Source of the DNA: ANME-2 cluster archaeon
GTDB taxonomy: Archaea > Halobacteriota > Methanosarcinia > Methanosarcinales > Methanocomedenaceae
Length of the DNA stretch: 7,039 bases
Assembly (NCBI GenBank): GCA_022353185.1
Contig: JAKRWB010000097.1
Location: 1 to 7,039 of the forward strand
Reading direction: 5' to 3'
Within the stretch, counting starts at the first letter, position 1; every line of letters starts with the position of its first letter. The position numbers and the translations under genes are program-made. A model generated the notes under the pieces. The model was given only the letters and a program-made list of their open reading frames with translations, made no database searches and was not told where the DNA came from. Below are positions 1 through 6,375 of this stretch, one piece after another.

Positions 1-453
1 CAGTTCGAAGAATCCTATGGTTGGATAGCAGACGAATCTCCCCTGGTCATTATGCTGTTCATTTTTGCAAATAACACGCTCAATAGTTTTATTGCCATGT
101 TACTTGGAGTGGTTTTCGGGCTTTGGCCCATACTGTTCATTCTTATTAACGGCTTTTTTGTCGGTGTAGTGGTGTTCGATGTTGCCCGGGAAATCGGGGT
201 ACTTGTAATATTGGCCGCACTCATCCCACACGGAATAATTGAATTGCCTATGATATTTTTAAGTGCAGCCATAGGATTGAGACTTGGCTATCTTACATTT
301 CTGAAAATATCTCATAAAATGGAAATAAGCATTCAGCAGGAATTGTTTCAGGCGGTCAGGTTCTTTATAAAATTTATTGTTCCGCTACTGTTTATCGCAG
401 CTCTTATTGAAACGTTTGTAACAACAGCGATTCTCTTTATATTGATGTCTTAA
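1..453 (+). CDS. SpoIIM/DUF95-family integral membrane protein, 3' part only
   Basis: The reading frame is open from the first base and ends at a TAA at 451-453, so the 5' part lies outside the window; 150 residues are visible, out of roughly 190-200 usual for archaeal members. The visible part is almost wholly hydrophobic, with about four to five membrane segments. It carries the features I associate with this family: an N-rich segment followed by SF and a glycine-rich helix (near residues 22-40), NGFFVG (about residues 50-55), PHGIIELP (residues 76-83) followed by GLRLG, and a last helix opening with E-x-F-V-T. The family is named after Bacillus stage II sporulation protein M, which helps assemble the septal peptidoglycan hydrolase complex. 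Archaea do not sporulate and lack murein, so that role does not carry over and the archaeal function is unknown. An internal ATG at base 52 is not the true start, because homology-like sequence continues upstream of it. Confidence 0.88.
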   Translation, partial: QFEESYGWIADESPLVIMLFIFANNTLNSFIAMLLGVVFGLWPILFILINGFFVGVVVFDVAREIGVLVILAALIPHGIIELPMIFLSAAIGLRLGYLTFLKISHKMEISIQQELFQAVRFFIKFIVPLLFIAALIETFVTTAILFILMS

Positions 454-455
454 TA

Positions 456-1355
456 TCACCCTTTATAGAACGGCTCGCGCAGGTTCACTGCTTTATAGAA
501 CAATGTTTCAAGTTCATGGATACCTGCACTTCCAGTGTCCACAAGGTTGTCGTTCACCAGCAGGCAGGGTTTCAGCTTACCATCAGCGGTCACCCTGAGA
601 CGGCTGCAATTAGCACAGAACCGGGAATTGTCAATGGGTCTTACCACTTCTACTTCAGCACCGTCCACCAAATATTTTTTCCTGCGATGCATCTTGCGCT
701 CAACCACCTCTGAAGCCCTTGAACAAAGGTCCATCTCAATAGCATCCATGTCAACACTGCCACCGTAATTGCCAAAGTCCATGGGTTCGATTATCTGTAA
801 TATCACATCCCCGTCAAACAATCTTACAAAGGATATCATATCGTCCAGTTCATTTTCGTTGATACCTTTGAGCATTACCATGTTCAATTTGACAGGAGTC
901 AGGCCAGCGTTTACTGCCGACTGTATTCCATCCAGCACCATAGGGTGTATATCTTCGTTGCACCGGCATATACTGGCATACGTTTGAGGTTTCAGAGTAT
1001 CCAGGCTGACATTAACCCGGTCCAGCCCGGCAGATTTGAGTGAAATTGCCCTTTTTGAGAGTGTCACTCCGTTGGTGGTTGCAGAAACGTTTCGAAATTT
1101 TGGGATAGCTACCAGTATATCCTCGAAATCCTGGCGCATCAGGGGCTCGCCTCCTGAGAATTTCACCTTTGTCACCCCCAGTTTAGATGCTGTTTTTATA
1201 ATATTGACAATATGTCCAGAGCTCATTTGTGATTCATGCCCATTTTGCCCCTCGTTATGACAATAAAAACAATTGAGGTTACACTGACTGGTGATGGATA
1301 TACGCAGGCTGGTTATCCTGCGCCCAAAAGTATCGATGAGTCCATCTGGTTCCAT
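456..1355 (-). CDS. moaA: GTP 3',8-cyclase MoaA (molybdopterin biosynthesis, radical SAM)
   Basis: MoaA converts GTP to 3',8-cyclo-7,8-dihydro-GTP, the first step of molybdopterin synthesis; in methanogen-type archaea the cofactor serves Mo/W enzymes such as formylmethanofuran dehydrogenase and formate dehydrogenase. The 299-residue length is normal for archaea. The N-terminal radical SAM site is Cys25, Cys29 and Cys32 (CNLNCFYC), followed by GGEP at 68-71 for S-adenosylmethionine binding. The C-terminal cluster ligands that bind GTP are Cys247, Cys250 and Cys264, in the C-x2-C-x13-C spacing specific to MoaA. The protein ends in YKG, not the bacterial double glycine tail; in my recollection archaeal MoaA proteins commonly lack that tail. 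The ATG at 1355 is preceded by no clear SD. The gene converges on the SpoIIM-family gene with 2 bp between stops, and no other moa gene is in the window. Confidence 0.95.
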   Translation of the reverse strand: MEPDGLIDTFGRRITSLRISITSQCNLNCFYCHNEGQNGHESQMSSGHIVNIIKTASKLGVTKVKFSGGEPLMRQDFEDILVAIPKFRNVSATTNGVTLSKRAISLKSAGLDRVNVSLDTLKPQTYASICRCNEDIHPMVLDGIQSAVNAGLTPVKLNMVMLKGINENELDDMISFVRLFDGDVILQIIEPMDFGNYGGSVDMDAIEMDLCSRASEVVERKMHRRKKYLVDGAEVEVVRPIDNSRFCANCSRLRVTADGKLKPCLLVNDNLVDTGSAGIHELETLFYKAVNLREPFYKG

Positions 1356-1414
1356 ATAGATATGTATATTGCAAACGGTTAAGTTAAAGATATTGATTAA
1401 CTGGATTTGATTAC

Positions 1415-1430
1415 ATAATAGATTTATTAT
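1415..1430. repeat. AT-only inverted repeat between small ORF and moaA
   Basis: Perfect 6-bp inverted repeat ATAATA / TATTAT around a 4-nt loop GATT. On the minus strand it lies 19-34 nt after the stop of the small ORF and about 60-75 nt before the moaA ATG. It could be a weak 3'-end signal for the small ORF or an operator for moaA. A stem of only A-T pairs may also occur by chance in such AT-rich sequence. Confidence 0.3.
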
Positions 1431-1448
1431 TACTGTCTTGTCCCTGGC

Positions 1449-1610
1449 TTACTGGCGTATGACCACTGCGCTGCCACATTGAATAAAAACAGATCTAACA
1501 TCAACAAACGGTATGGGAAAAAATGACCTTAATTCTACACAATCACTTGCCACCATAACTGCCAGGTCATCAAGCCTTGTTGGATGACCTCTATAAACAC
1601 CATCACTCAT
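1449..1610 (-). CDS. small hypothetical protein, 53 residues
   Basis: This short frame runs from an ATG at 1608-1610 to a TAA at 1449-1451. I do not recognise the product. It starts MSDGVYRGHPTRLDD, has a hydrophobic second half (PIPFVDVRSVFIQCGSAVV) with two cysteines (residues 24 and 45), and shows no signal peptide or clear membrane helix. Support comes from its context: an SD (GAGGAGA, plus-strand 1621-1627) lies 11 nt before the ATG, a TATA-like box follows further upstream, and a terminator-like hairpin separates it from the radical SAM gene. It lies 93 bp upstream of moaA on the same strand. It could equally be the remnant of a larger gene. The start is favoured because it is the only ATG placed after the SD. 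Confidence 0.45.
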   Translation of the reverse strand: MSDGVYRGHPTRLDDLAVMVASDCVELRSFFPIPFVDVRSVFIQCGSAVVIRQ

Positions 1611-1620
1611 CTTTCAAGGT

Positions 1621-1657
1621 TCTCCTCAATACACTATATGGTATATGTATTTAAAAT
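1621..1657 (-). promoter_or_regulatory. TATA-like box and Shine-Dalgarno for the small ORF
   Basis: On the minus strand an AT run reading TATTTTAAATA (around 1648-1657) fits an archaeal TATA box about 42 nt before the ATG. GAGGAGA at 1621-1627 matches the anti-SD of archaeal 16S rRNA. The predicted transcript start, about 25 nt after the TATA centre, falls right at the SD, giving a leader of about 16-19 nt. The SD-to-ATG gap of 11 nt is rather long. Confidence 0.4.
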
Positions 1658-1705
1658 AGATTCTTTTATTCATCATAACAGGCTGTCCCAATACATTTGA
1701 ACTGC

Positions 1706-1768
1706 AAAAAAAATCAAACGTTGCGATGGCACACCCAATCGCAGCATAGCTGCGGGGTATTACGATTG
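1706..1768 (-). terminator. hairpin plus T-tract terminator of the 814-residue radical SAM gene
   Basis: Just after the stop of the radical SAM gene, the minus strand forms a perfect 6-bp GC-rich stem, CGCAGC-TAT-GCTGCG (plus-strand 1740-1754), enclosed by a second inverted pair CAATCG / CGATTG (1736-1741 and 1763-1768). A run of eight T on the minus strand follows (plus-strand A8 at 1706-1713). Archaeal RNA polymerase mainly needs the T-run, and the stem strengthens the case. A competing pairing, GCGAT at 1723-1727 with ATCGC at 1738-1742, is also possible. Confidence 0.6.
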
Positions 1769-1778
1769 AGATCAATGT

Positions 1779-4223
1779 TCATATAGATTCCACTAACACA
1801 TCCTTCCAACCATCGCCAAACAGAGATTTAAGCATATCGATAATCAAGAATTTTGAACCCGACATCAACTCAAGGGTAATGGACTCTCCCTCCTGGTAAA
1901 ATACTACCGAATCCAGCAACTTTTTTTTCTTGTCACGGGCAGTGACATCAAAATATATTCTCATTTCTTGTTTCTTAATCTCAAAACCAAGCCCGATTGA
2001 AAGCATATAGTCCTGCAAACGATTCTGGAAACTGTATTTTGAAGGGTCTTTCCATGATGAAGTTATCCTGAACGTATTTCCGATATCGCCGGATGCCGGG
2101 GAAATGCTCAATATCTGCGTATCGATCGTATTTTTCTTAAGATACTCAAGGAAAACCTCAGATGCTCCAATAAATTCCATATCATACAGGAACCGCCCGA
2201 AAAGGAATCCATATCCTTTTGATGCAACCATATTCTGTACCTGCCTGCATGAAAGGTAATATTCCAGAAGTGAAGGAATATTTTCAAGTATAGCTCTTCC
2301 GGCAAATGAGCATTTTGCTTCAGGAGTGAGATGTCGCCCCGCTTCTTTAATAGTAACTATCGCCTGTACTATCTGCGGCCTTTTCTTTATCTCAACTATT
2401 TTTTTTAAACTGGCCATATGTTCCGGTTTGACTTGCGGAAGTTCAAGGAGTTTGCGATCGTTGCAGCCTCCACAATCTATGCATTCTCCTTTTCCTGATA
2501 AGCAATATCCTGTGTCCTTGAAATTCCTGGATTCATTAAACATCCTGAAAAGGAATGATTTTGAAGGTGTGCCTTTTATGATCTCAAATGGGAAGGCATA
2601 ACTCTCATCCTTCAAACCATTGATACTGGCGCCTGATGCGTTCCTCAATGCAAGAATGAGCGCGTTCTTATCACCTATAATGTGTTTACCATCAAAATAT
2701 TCTCCGTTATCTGTAAATCGCAAGATCACATCAAAGCATTCAAATCCCGCAAGAACGATGTGTTGCGATACCAGGAATTCATCGACATCCTGAGCCATCC
2801 TGAACTCAAAATTATTTGTCTCGCAATCTCTTTTTATATCTCCTTTTATATGTTTTATGCTCTCAGGGTTTGTTATTGTGGGGGCAAATTGAAACGGAGT
2901 AAAAGGAAGGTTCGAGAGAAGCCCAAAACTCATAATAGACCGGCAGCCTGGCGATAAATTGTTCTTTAAGAGTTTAATCTTCATAATGAAGTTCTTGAAT
3001 TCTTTCAGGTCATTTTCAGTTTCAAGTCCTGTAATTATGAAAAATAATTTCAATTGCCTTGGCTTCCTGGAATAAATGTGTTCAAGCGAAACAAGAAGTT
3101 CCTTCTCTAACAGGCTTTTATGCAGATAACGCCTTATCCGGTCACTGATCCCTTCCACGCCTATCGTGTAAGTCCTTTTTCCGGAAAGTATCTCAATATC
3201 AAGAAGATCAGGGCGCATTGCTAGGATATCTGCACGCTGGCTCTTGAAATTCACGAATTTTACTATTTCATTGAGGTTTGCGATTATCTTTGAGATGCCA
3301 GTGTGGAGATTGAAATTGAAACTCAGGAAATCAAATTCTGTCGGAGCGTGTTTTATTTTCGCTTCAAGCGCCTTTACAAGAATATCTGCAGGGTCATATT
3401 CCCTGAAGGGTTTTCGTGTGTTCCCTTCAAAACAGAATGAACAAAAACATGGGCATCCCTGCGTTATCTGGAGTTTTATTGTACTTTCGACATCAGTATT
3501 CAGGATCGGATGATCTGTAATGATATACGAAGCCTGCGGCATTTTCGGGGGTGCGACCCTGATCTCCTTGGGGATGGGGAGCCTTATGTCAAAGAACCCT
3601 ATTACTTCATTTTCAAGCAATTCCAGTACTTCTGCTTTTGTTTTCTCCTTATTTTCGTTCACGATAGAAGTTATCTTCTCGACAGCGCTTTCACCTTCCC
3701 CGAAAAACAGGGCATCAACGAAAGAATCACCATCAGGAGCTATAGCACCCTGGGCCATAAGCGCATTTGAGCCTCCCATGATGACGATGGGGCGTAGTGT
3801 AGATCTTTGTGATTTTAACGGTGAAGCTGTTGTATTGGAAAAAAGATATGGCAGGTTGAATAATTCAAGTGTGAATGAATTGGATATGAATACGAGGTCA
3901 AAATCCATAATCGAATAGAGTGATTGGATGCCCAGGAAAAATGGGATTTTGTTATCCAGGAAAAGCCTGATATTCTTTGTTTCAGGGAAAAATGCGTAAT
4001 CGATATATGCCAGAGGCAGCGCTCGCCTAATTTCCTGGAATAGGAAATGATGCGTTATGGATTCGCGGACATTTTGAAGAGGAGAAAGACGAACTATTAA
4101 TACACGCAATTGTGCTTCCCCGAAATCGGGATTATTGAATGTTGGATTCCTGCGCGGGAAAAAGATGCGGTATCCATCCATTTTATGAAAATTATTCCAG
4201 AAAAAATCGGTATGATCGGTCAT
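1779..4223 (-). CDS. large radical SAM protein, TIGR03960-like, with B12-binding-like N-terminal domain
   Basis: The 814-residue protein is probably cytoplasmic and its reaction is unknown. Residues about 38-190 form a Rossmann-like domain of the cobalamin-binding type, with IPFFLG (93-98), DFDLVFIS (107-114), VIMGG (147-151) and FFGEGES (173-179), but no DxHxxG cobalamin-ligand motif is visible. The radical SAM core starts with TQGCPCFCSFC, whose cluster ligands are Cys257, Cys261 and Cys264; Cys259 is an additional cysteine inside the loop. GVEGISDRIRRYLHKS (355-370) and the IITGLETENDLKEF strand region are typical of the core. A second cysteine set, Cys574, 581, 584 and 587 (C-x6-C-x2-C-x2-C), could bind another FeS cluster or zinc. 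The order matches the bacterial TIGR03960 family of unknown function. The last roughly 195 residues could be a strongly diverged DUF2344 domain (SKGYGFLFGRF, near 668-678), but this resemblance is weak. The ATG at 4223 fits a leaderless transcript; Met15 is an alternative start. A terminator follows the stop. Confidence 0.85.
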   Translation of the reverse strand: MTDHTDFFWNNFHKMDGYRIFFPRRNPTFNNPDFGEAQLRVLIVRLSPLQNVRESITHHFLFQEIRRALPLAYIDYAFFPETKNIRLFLDNKIPFFLGIQSLYSIMDFDLVFISNSFTLELFNLPYLFSNTTASPLKSQRSTLRPIVIMGGSNALMAQGAIAPDGDSFVDALFFGEGESAVEKITSIVNENKEKTKAEVLELLENEVIGFFDIRLPIPKEIRVAPPKMPQASYIITDHPILNTDVESTIKLQITQGCPCFCSFCFEGNTRKPFREYDPADILVKALEAKIKHAPTEFDFLSFNFNLHTGISKIIANLNEIVKFVNFKSQRADILAMRPDLLDIEILSGKRTYTIGVEGISDRIRRYLHKSLLEKELLVSLEHIYSRKPRQLKLFFIITGLETENDLKEFKNFIMKIKLLKNNLSPGCRSIMSFGLLSNLPFTPFQFAPTITNPESIKHIKGDIKRDCETNNFEFRMAQDVDEFLVSQHIVLAGFECFDVILRFTDNGEYFDGKHIIGDKNALILALRNASGASINGLKDESYAFPFEIIKGTPSKSFLFRMFNESRNFKDTGYCLSGKGECIDCGGCNDRKLLELPQVKPEHMASLKKIVEIKKRPQIVQAIVTIKEAGRHLTPEAKCSFAGRAILENIPSLLEYYLSCRQVQNMVASKGYGFLFGRFLYDMEFIGASEVFLEYLKKNTIDTQILSISPASGDIGNTFRITSSWKDPSKYSFQNRLQDYMLSIGLGFEIKKQEMRIYFDVTARDKKKKLLDSVVFYQEGESITLELMSGSKFLIIDMLKSLFGDGWKDVLVESI

Positions 4224-4246
4224 ATTTGGTGTTAATTTAGTGTCAG

Positions 4247-4255
4247 AATATAATT
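4247..4255 (-). promoter_or_regulatory. TATA-like box of the radical SAM gene
   Basis: The minus strand reads AATTATATT, centred about 28 nt upstream of the ATG at 4223. No SD lies between it and the ATG. The distance is what a leaderless archaeal transcript would show, which supports both the promoter and the chosen start. Confidence 0.5.
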
Positions 4256-4300
4256 ACTTGATACCTTTTGTGAGCATAATAGCTTTTGTGTGACTTCCAC

Positions 4301-4477
4301 TTAATTTTCCATGTTTTGATGAATTTCATGCATAGCAACGCGATCGGATAAACGAACGATGGAGGTGGTCTTTCCTATGCCTGCGCCTGCGATGATTAGT
4401 TGGGGTGCTTGTCTGTGTTTGGATTGCTCCCTATAGAAAAATTGTTTACATCCATCAAATTCTAAAATCCAGAAATG
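4301..4477 (-). pseudogene. remnant of a P-loop ATPase gene (UvrD/Rep helicase-like or STAND-like), frameshifted and truncated
   Basis: A 58-residue open frame bounded by stops (TAA at 4478-4480 and at 4301-4303) contains a clear Walker A motif in the stretch APQLIIAGAGIGKTTSIV (plus-strand about 4354-4407). The frame has no ATG, GTG or TTG before that motif. An ATG at 4455 in another frame lies 27 nt after a good TATA box. Adding one T to the T5 run (plus-strand A5 at 4437-4441) would join it to the Walker A frame, giving MDVNNFFYREQSKHRQ before APQL. The Q-x-APQLIIAGAG-x-GKT pattern is most like the start of superfamily 1 UvrD/Rep helicases; GIGKTT also occurs in STAND ATPases. The frame ends about 15 residues after Walker A, so the rest of any domain is missing. 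I read this as a decayed gene start whose body was lost. The Walker A is seen directly; the family and the decay are inferences. Confidence 0.45.
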
Positions 4478-4486
4478 TTATATATT
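4478..4486 (-). promoter_or_regulatory. TATA-like box of the P-loop remnant
   Basis: The minus strand reads AATATATAA, a near-consensus archaeal TATA box, centred 27 nt upstream of the ATG at 4455. The geometry is that of a leaderless transcript and supports the idea that a real gene once began there. It may still drive a short transcript toward the radical SAM gene. Confidence 0.45.
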
Positions 4487-4513
4487 GAACAGTTTCGACT
4501 ATTAAATAGCGCT

Positions 4514-5479
4514 TCACACAAGTCGAACCAGATTCTCTCGTCCTTTCTTGACCCGCTGTATCAACCCATCCTCTGCCATCTTATTCAGCAGGGAACTTGT
4601 TTTTGATTTAGAAAAACCACTGTTTTTAACAATACCTGACTGCATCATGGCACCACCACTTTCCTTAAGCATGGATATAATCATATCCTCGTCTGATTCA
4701 AGAATTGAATCTACATTGACATATGGTTGTAATGGTTCAAGAGATTCCAATTCTTCAGGTTCCACCTCAACTACTTGTTGAGGTTTTCCTGGTGCATTGC
4801 TGCTGCCCGTACTATTTTTTTTCAGATAAATGAGTGCTCCTGCGACCAGTAACAGTATTAAAATCCCTGCTACAAGCAGCCAGGAAGTCTCCTTATTAAA
4901 AGTAATGTTAGGCTCACCAGAATTAAATGTCCTGGGCCCGTTCCATATCAGTTCATCCTTACGCTGGACATCCGGTTCAGGAGTTGTACCTGAAACTTTA
5001 TACCCTGCAGGTATTTTCACGATAAAAGTATCACCATTTGAAATATACTGCCCGCCAAAGAACACATCACCCAGAATAATTGAAGAACCAGAAACCTCAG
5101 CCAGATGGGTCCATTTGAACGAATAGCGTACAATGCCGTAATTGCCGGTAGCTGTGTTCTGTTCACTTACCGAAATATCAAAATCACTTGCAGTCATTGG
5201 CCTGGATGTGGCAATCCCTGCATTTGATACTATACTGCGCATATTTGCTTCAAATTCGGTCATGTGGGTACTGTTGCCCTCCACTACCTGTTTGAAATTA
5301 TTGAACTCGTCCACCCTTGACTGTGAATCCAGAAGCGTCCGGTATTCAATAATATAACAAGTCTCACCATCCTCATGTATGTCAAAGGTATATGAGATTT
5401 CAGCCGTAGAAGCAGGGAGAAATAACAGTAGTACTAAAAAAACAAACGAAAAAATCCAAAGTGACGTTTTTCCTAACAT
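4514..5479 (-). CDS. secreted, membrane-anchored winged-helix regulator (DUF7343/DUF7345-like architecture)
   Basis: The 321-residue protein combines an exported domain with a cytoplasmic DNA-binding domain. Residues 1-26 are a signal peptide: Lys4, a hydrophobic core rich in F, L and V, and a likely cleavage site after LPASTA. Residues about 27-198 form a beta-rich extracytoplasmic domain without catalytic motifs I recognise. Residues 199-219 are a single membrane helix followed by KK, then an acidic, proline-containing linker (about 222-254). Residues about 255-321 are a winged helix: MIISMLKESGG, IVKNSGFSKSKTSSLLNKM with the recognition helix near 290-304, and a basic wing RVKKGRENLV. Proteins of this plan are frequent in Euryarchaeota and are presumed to pass a surface signal to nearby promoters; I recall Pfam DUF7345 and DUF7343 for the two ends. 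The gene starts 36 bp after nadE. No SD is seen, but an AT-rich TATA-like stretch lies about 24 nt upstream of the ATG. Confidence 0.8.
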   Translation of the reverse strand: MLGKTSLWIFSFVFLVLLLFLPASTAEISYTFDIHEDGETCYIIEYRTLLDSQSRVDEFNNFKQVVEGNSTHMTEFEANMRSIVSNAGIATSRPMTASDFDISVSEQNTATGNYGIVRYSFKWTHLAEVSGSSIILGDVFFGGQYISNGDTFIVKIPAGYKVSGTTPEPDVQRKDELIWNGPRTFNSGEPNITFNKETSWLLVAGILILLLVAGALIYLKKNSTGSSNAPGKPQQVVEVEPEELESLEPLQPYVNVDSILESDEDMIISMLKESGGAMMQSGIVKNSGFSKSKTSSLLNKMAEDGLIQRVKKGRENLVRLV

Positions 5480-5498
5480 ATTGCTATATAGACTCTTA

Positions 5499-5507
5499 AT
5501 AATTTAT
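5499..5507 (-). promoter_or_regulatory. possible TATA box of the membrane-anchored regulator gene
   Basis: In the 36-bp gap after nadE the minus strand reads AATAAATTA, centred about 24 nt before the ATG at 5479, with no SD between. This would allow transcription independent of nadE. The whole gap is AT-rich, so the match carries limited weight. Confidence 0.3.
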
Positions 5508-5515
5508 TATGTTTT

Positions 5516-6304
5516 CTATTTCGGAGGTGTGGGAGCAACCTGGCGTTTGTGAATATTTCGCTCAATCCGCGCAAGCAGCCCTGAAATTACCACTTCATCT
5601 ATTCCATACCGATTCACCACGAATTCAAGGGATTCTTTTTGGTCCAGCAGTGCAACCAGTGCATTATCAATCTCTTCATAGGTCAGGCCCAGTTCCTTTT
5701 CATCTGTCTGCCCGGGCCACAATCCCGCAGTAGGTGGTTTGTCTATGATAGGCCTGGGCACATCCAGATATCGTGCCAGCATCTTCACCTGGGTCTTGAA
5801 TAGATTACCCAGCGGTTCAATATCCACTCCCCCGTCTCCGTATTTAGTGAAATAACCCAATAGCAGTTCTGTCCTGTTGCCCGTGCCTATCACAATACGA
5901 TGCATCATGTTTGCATAATAATACAGGGTAGACATCCTGATCCTGGCCTTCAGGTTACCCATTGACATCCGGTCATCTTCCACAAATTCAGGTATGGAGA
6001 TGATGAATGAATTAAGTGTTTCAGATATATCCACCACTGAATATTCGATGTTCAGGATATTTGCCACGTCAGTGGCATCAAGCACATCTTCAGGAGGTGT
6101 CATGCTCATCTCAGGCATTATTATTGCAAGCACATTTTCCCTGCCCAGTGCCCTCACAGCCAGGTAAGTGGTAACAGCAGAATCTATGCCGCCGCTAAGT
6201 CCGATAACCGCGCCCTTGGTTCCTGATTTTTTCACATACGACCTTATGAAATTGGTGATTTTCGTTGTAGCTTCCTCTGGGTCAAAATCTGGCATAGTAT
6301 TCAT
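5516..6304 (-). CDS. nadE: NH3-dependent NAD+ synthetase
   Basis: NadE adenylates deamido-NAD+ with ATP and amidates it with ammonia, the last step of NAD+ synthesis, in the cytoplasm. From the chosen ATG the protein has 262 residues. The PP-loop pyrophosphatase motif GLSGGIDSA is at 35-43. Further hallmarks are GTGNRTELLLGYFTKYGDGG (140-159), PLGNLFKTQV (164-173), KPPTAGLWPGQTDE (189-202) and a C-terminal basic, proline-rich tail (KRQVAPTPPK) typical of the family. There is no nitrilase-type glutaminase domain, so free ammonia is the expected nitrogen donor. The open frame extends 3 codons further to a TTG at 6313, but ATG at 6304 is preferred because a TATA-like box lies 30 nt upstream; ATG at 6295 is also possible. 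No SD precedes any of them. It is 71 bp downstream of the GNAT gene. Confidence 0.95.
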   Translation of the reverse strand: MNTMPDFDPEEATTKITNFIRSYVKKSGTKGAVIGLSGGIDSAVTTYLAVRALGRENVLAIIMPEMSMTPPEDVLDATDVANILNIEYSVVDISETLNSFIISIPEFVEDDRMSMGNLKARIRMSTLYYYANMMHRIVIGTGNRTELLLGYFTKYGDGGVDIEPLGNLFKTQVKMLARYLDVPRPIIDKPPTAGLWPGQTDEKELGLTYEEIDNALVALLDQKESLEFVVNRYGIDEVVISGLLARIERNIHKRQVAPTPPK

Positions 6305-6329
6305 AAAATACAATAACCATCAATGAACA

Positions 6330-6338
6330 TAATATTTA
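6330..6338 (-). promoter_or_regulatory. TATA-like box of nadE
   Basis: The minus strand reads AAATATTAT, centred about 30 nt before the ATG at 6304, in the spacer between the GNAT gene and nadE. It would give a leader of only a few nucleotides, in line with the missing SD. Confidence 0.4.
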
Positions 6339-6375
6339 CTGCAAAGAATACAGGTGAGATGGGGGACTAATGAAC

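Noticed and set aside
15..272. 85-codon minus-strand open frame at the left edge.
   Set aside because: It is antisense to the SpoIIM-family gene and its composition (Ser/Thr/Ile-rich, low complexity) is that of a shadow frame.
461..501. Exact 11-base direct repeat CTTTATAGAAC at 461-471 and 491-501.
   Set aside because: It lies inside the moaA C-terminus and encodes two FYK triplets with the same codons; no sign of function beyond coding.
1625..1676. A 17-codon frame on the minus strand (MMNKRIYFKYIY...) ending in the TGA that overlaps the SD of the small ORF, a possible leader peptide.
   Set aside because: It has no SD of its own and spans the TATA-like box, so it is most likely upstream of the transcript start.
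1736..1768. Hairpin considered as part of a CRISPR-like or riboswitch structure.
   Set aside because: It occurs once, directly after a stop codon and before a T-run on the same strand, so a terminator explains it better.
3520..3918. 132-codon plus-strand open frame.
   Set aside because: It is wholly antisense to the well-supported radical SAM coding region and has no protein-like motifs.
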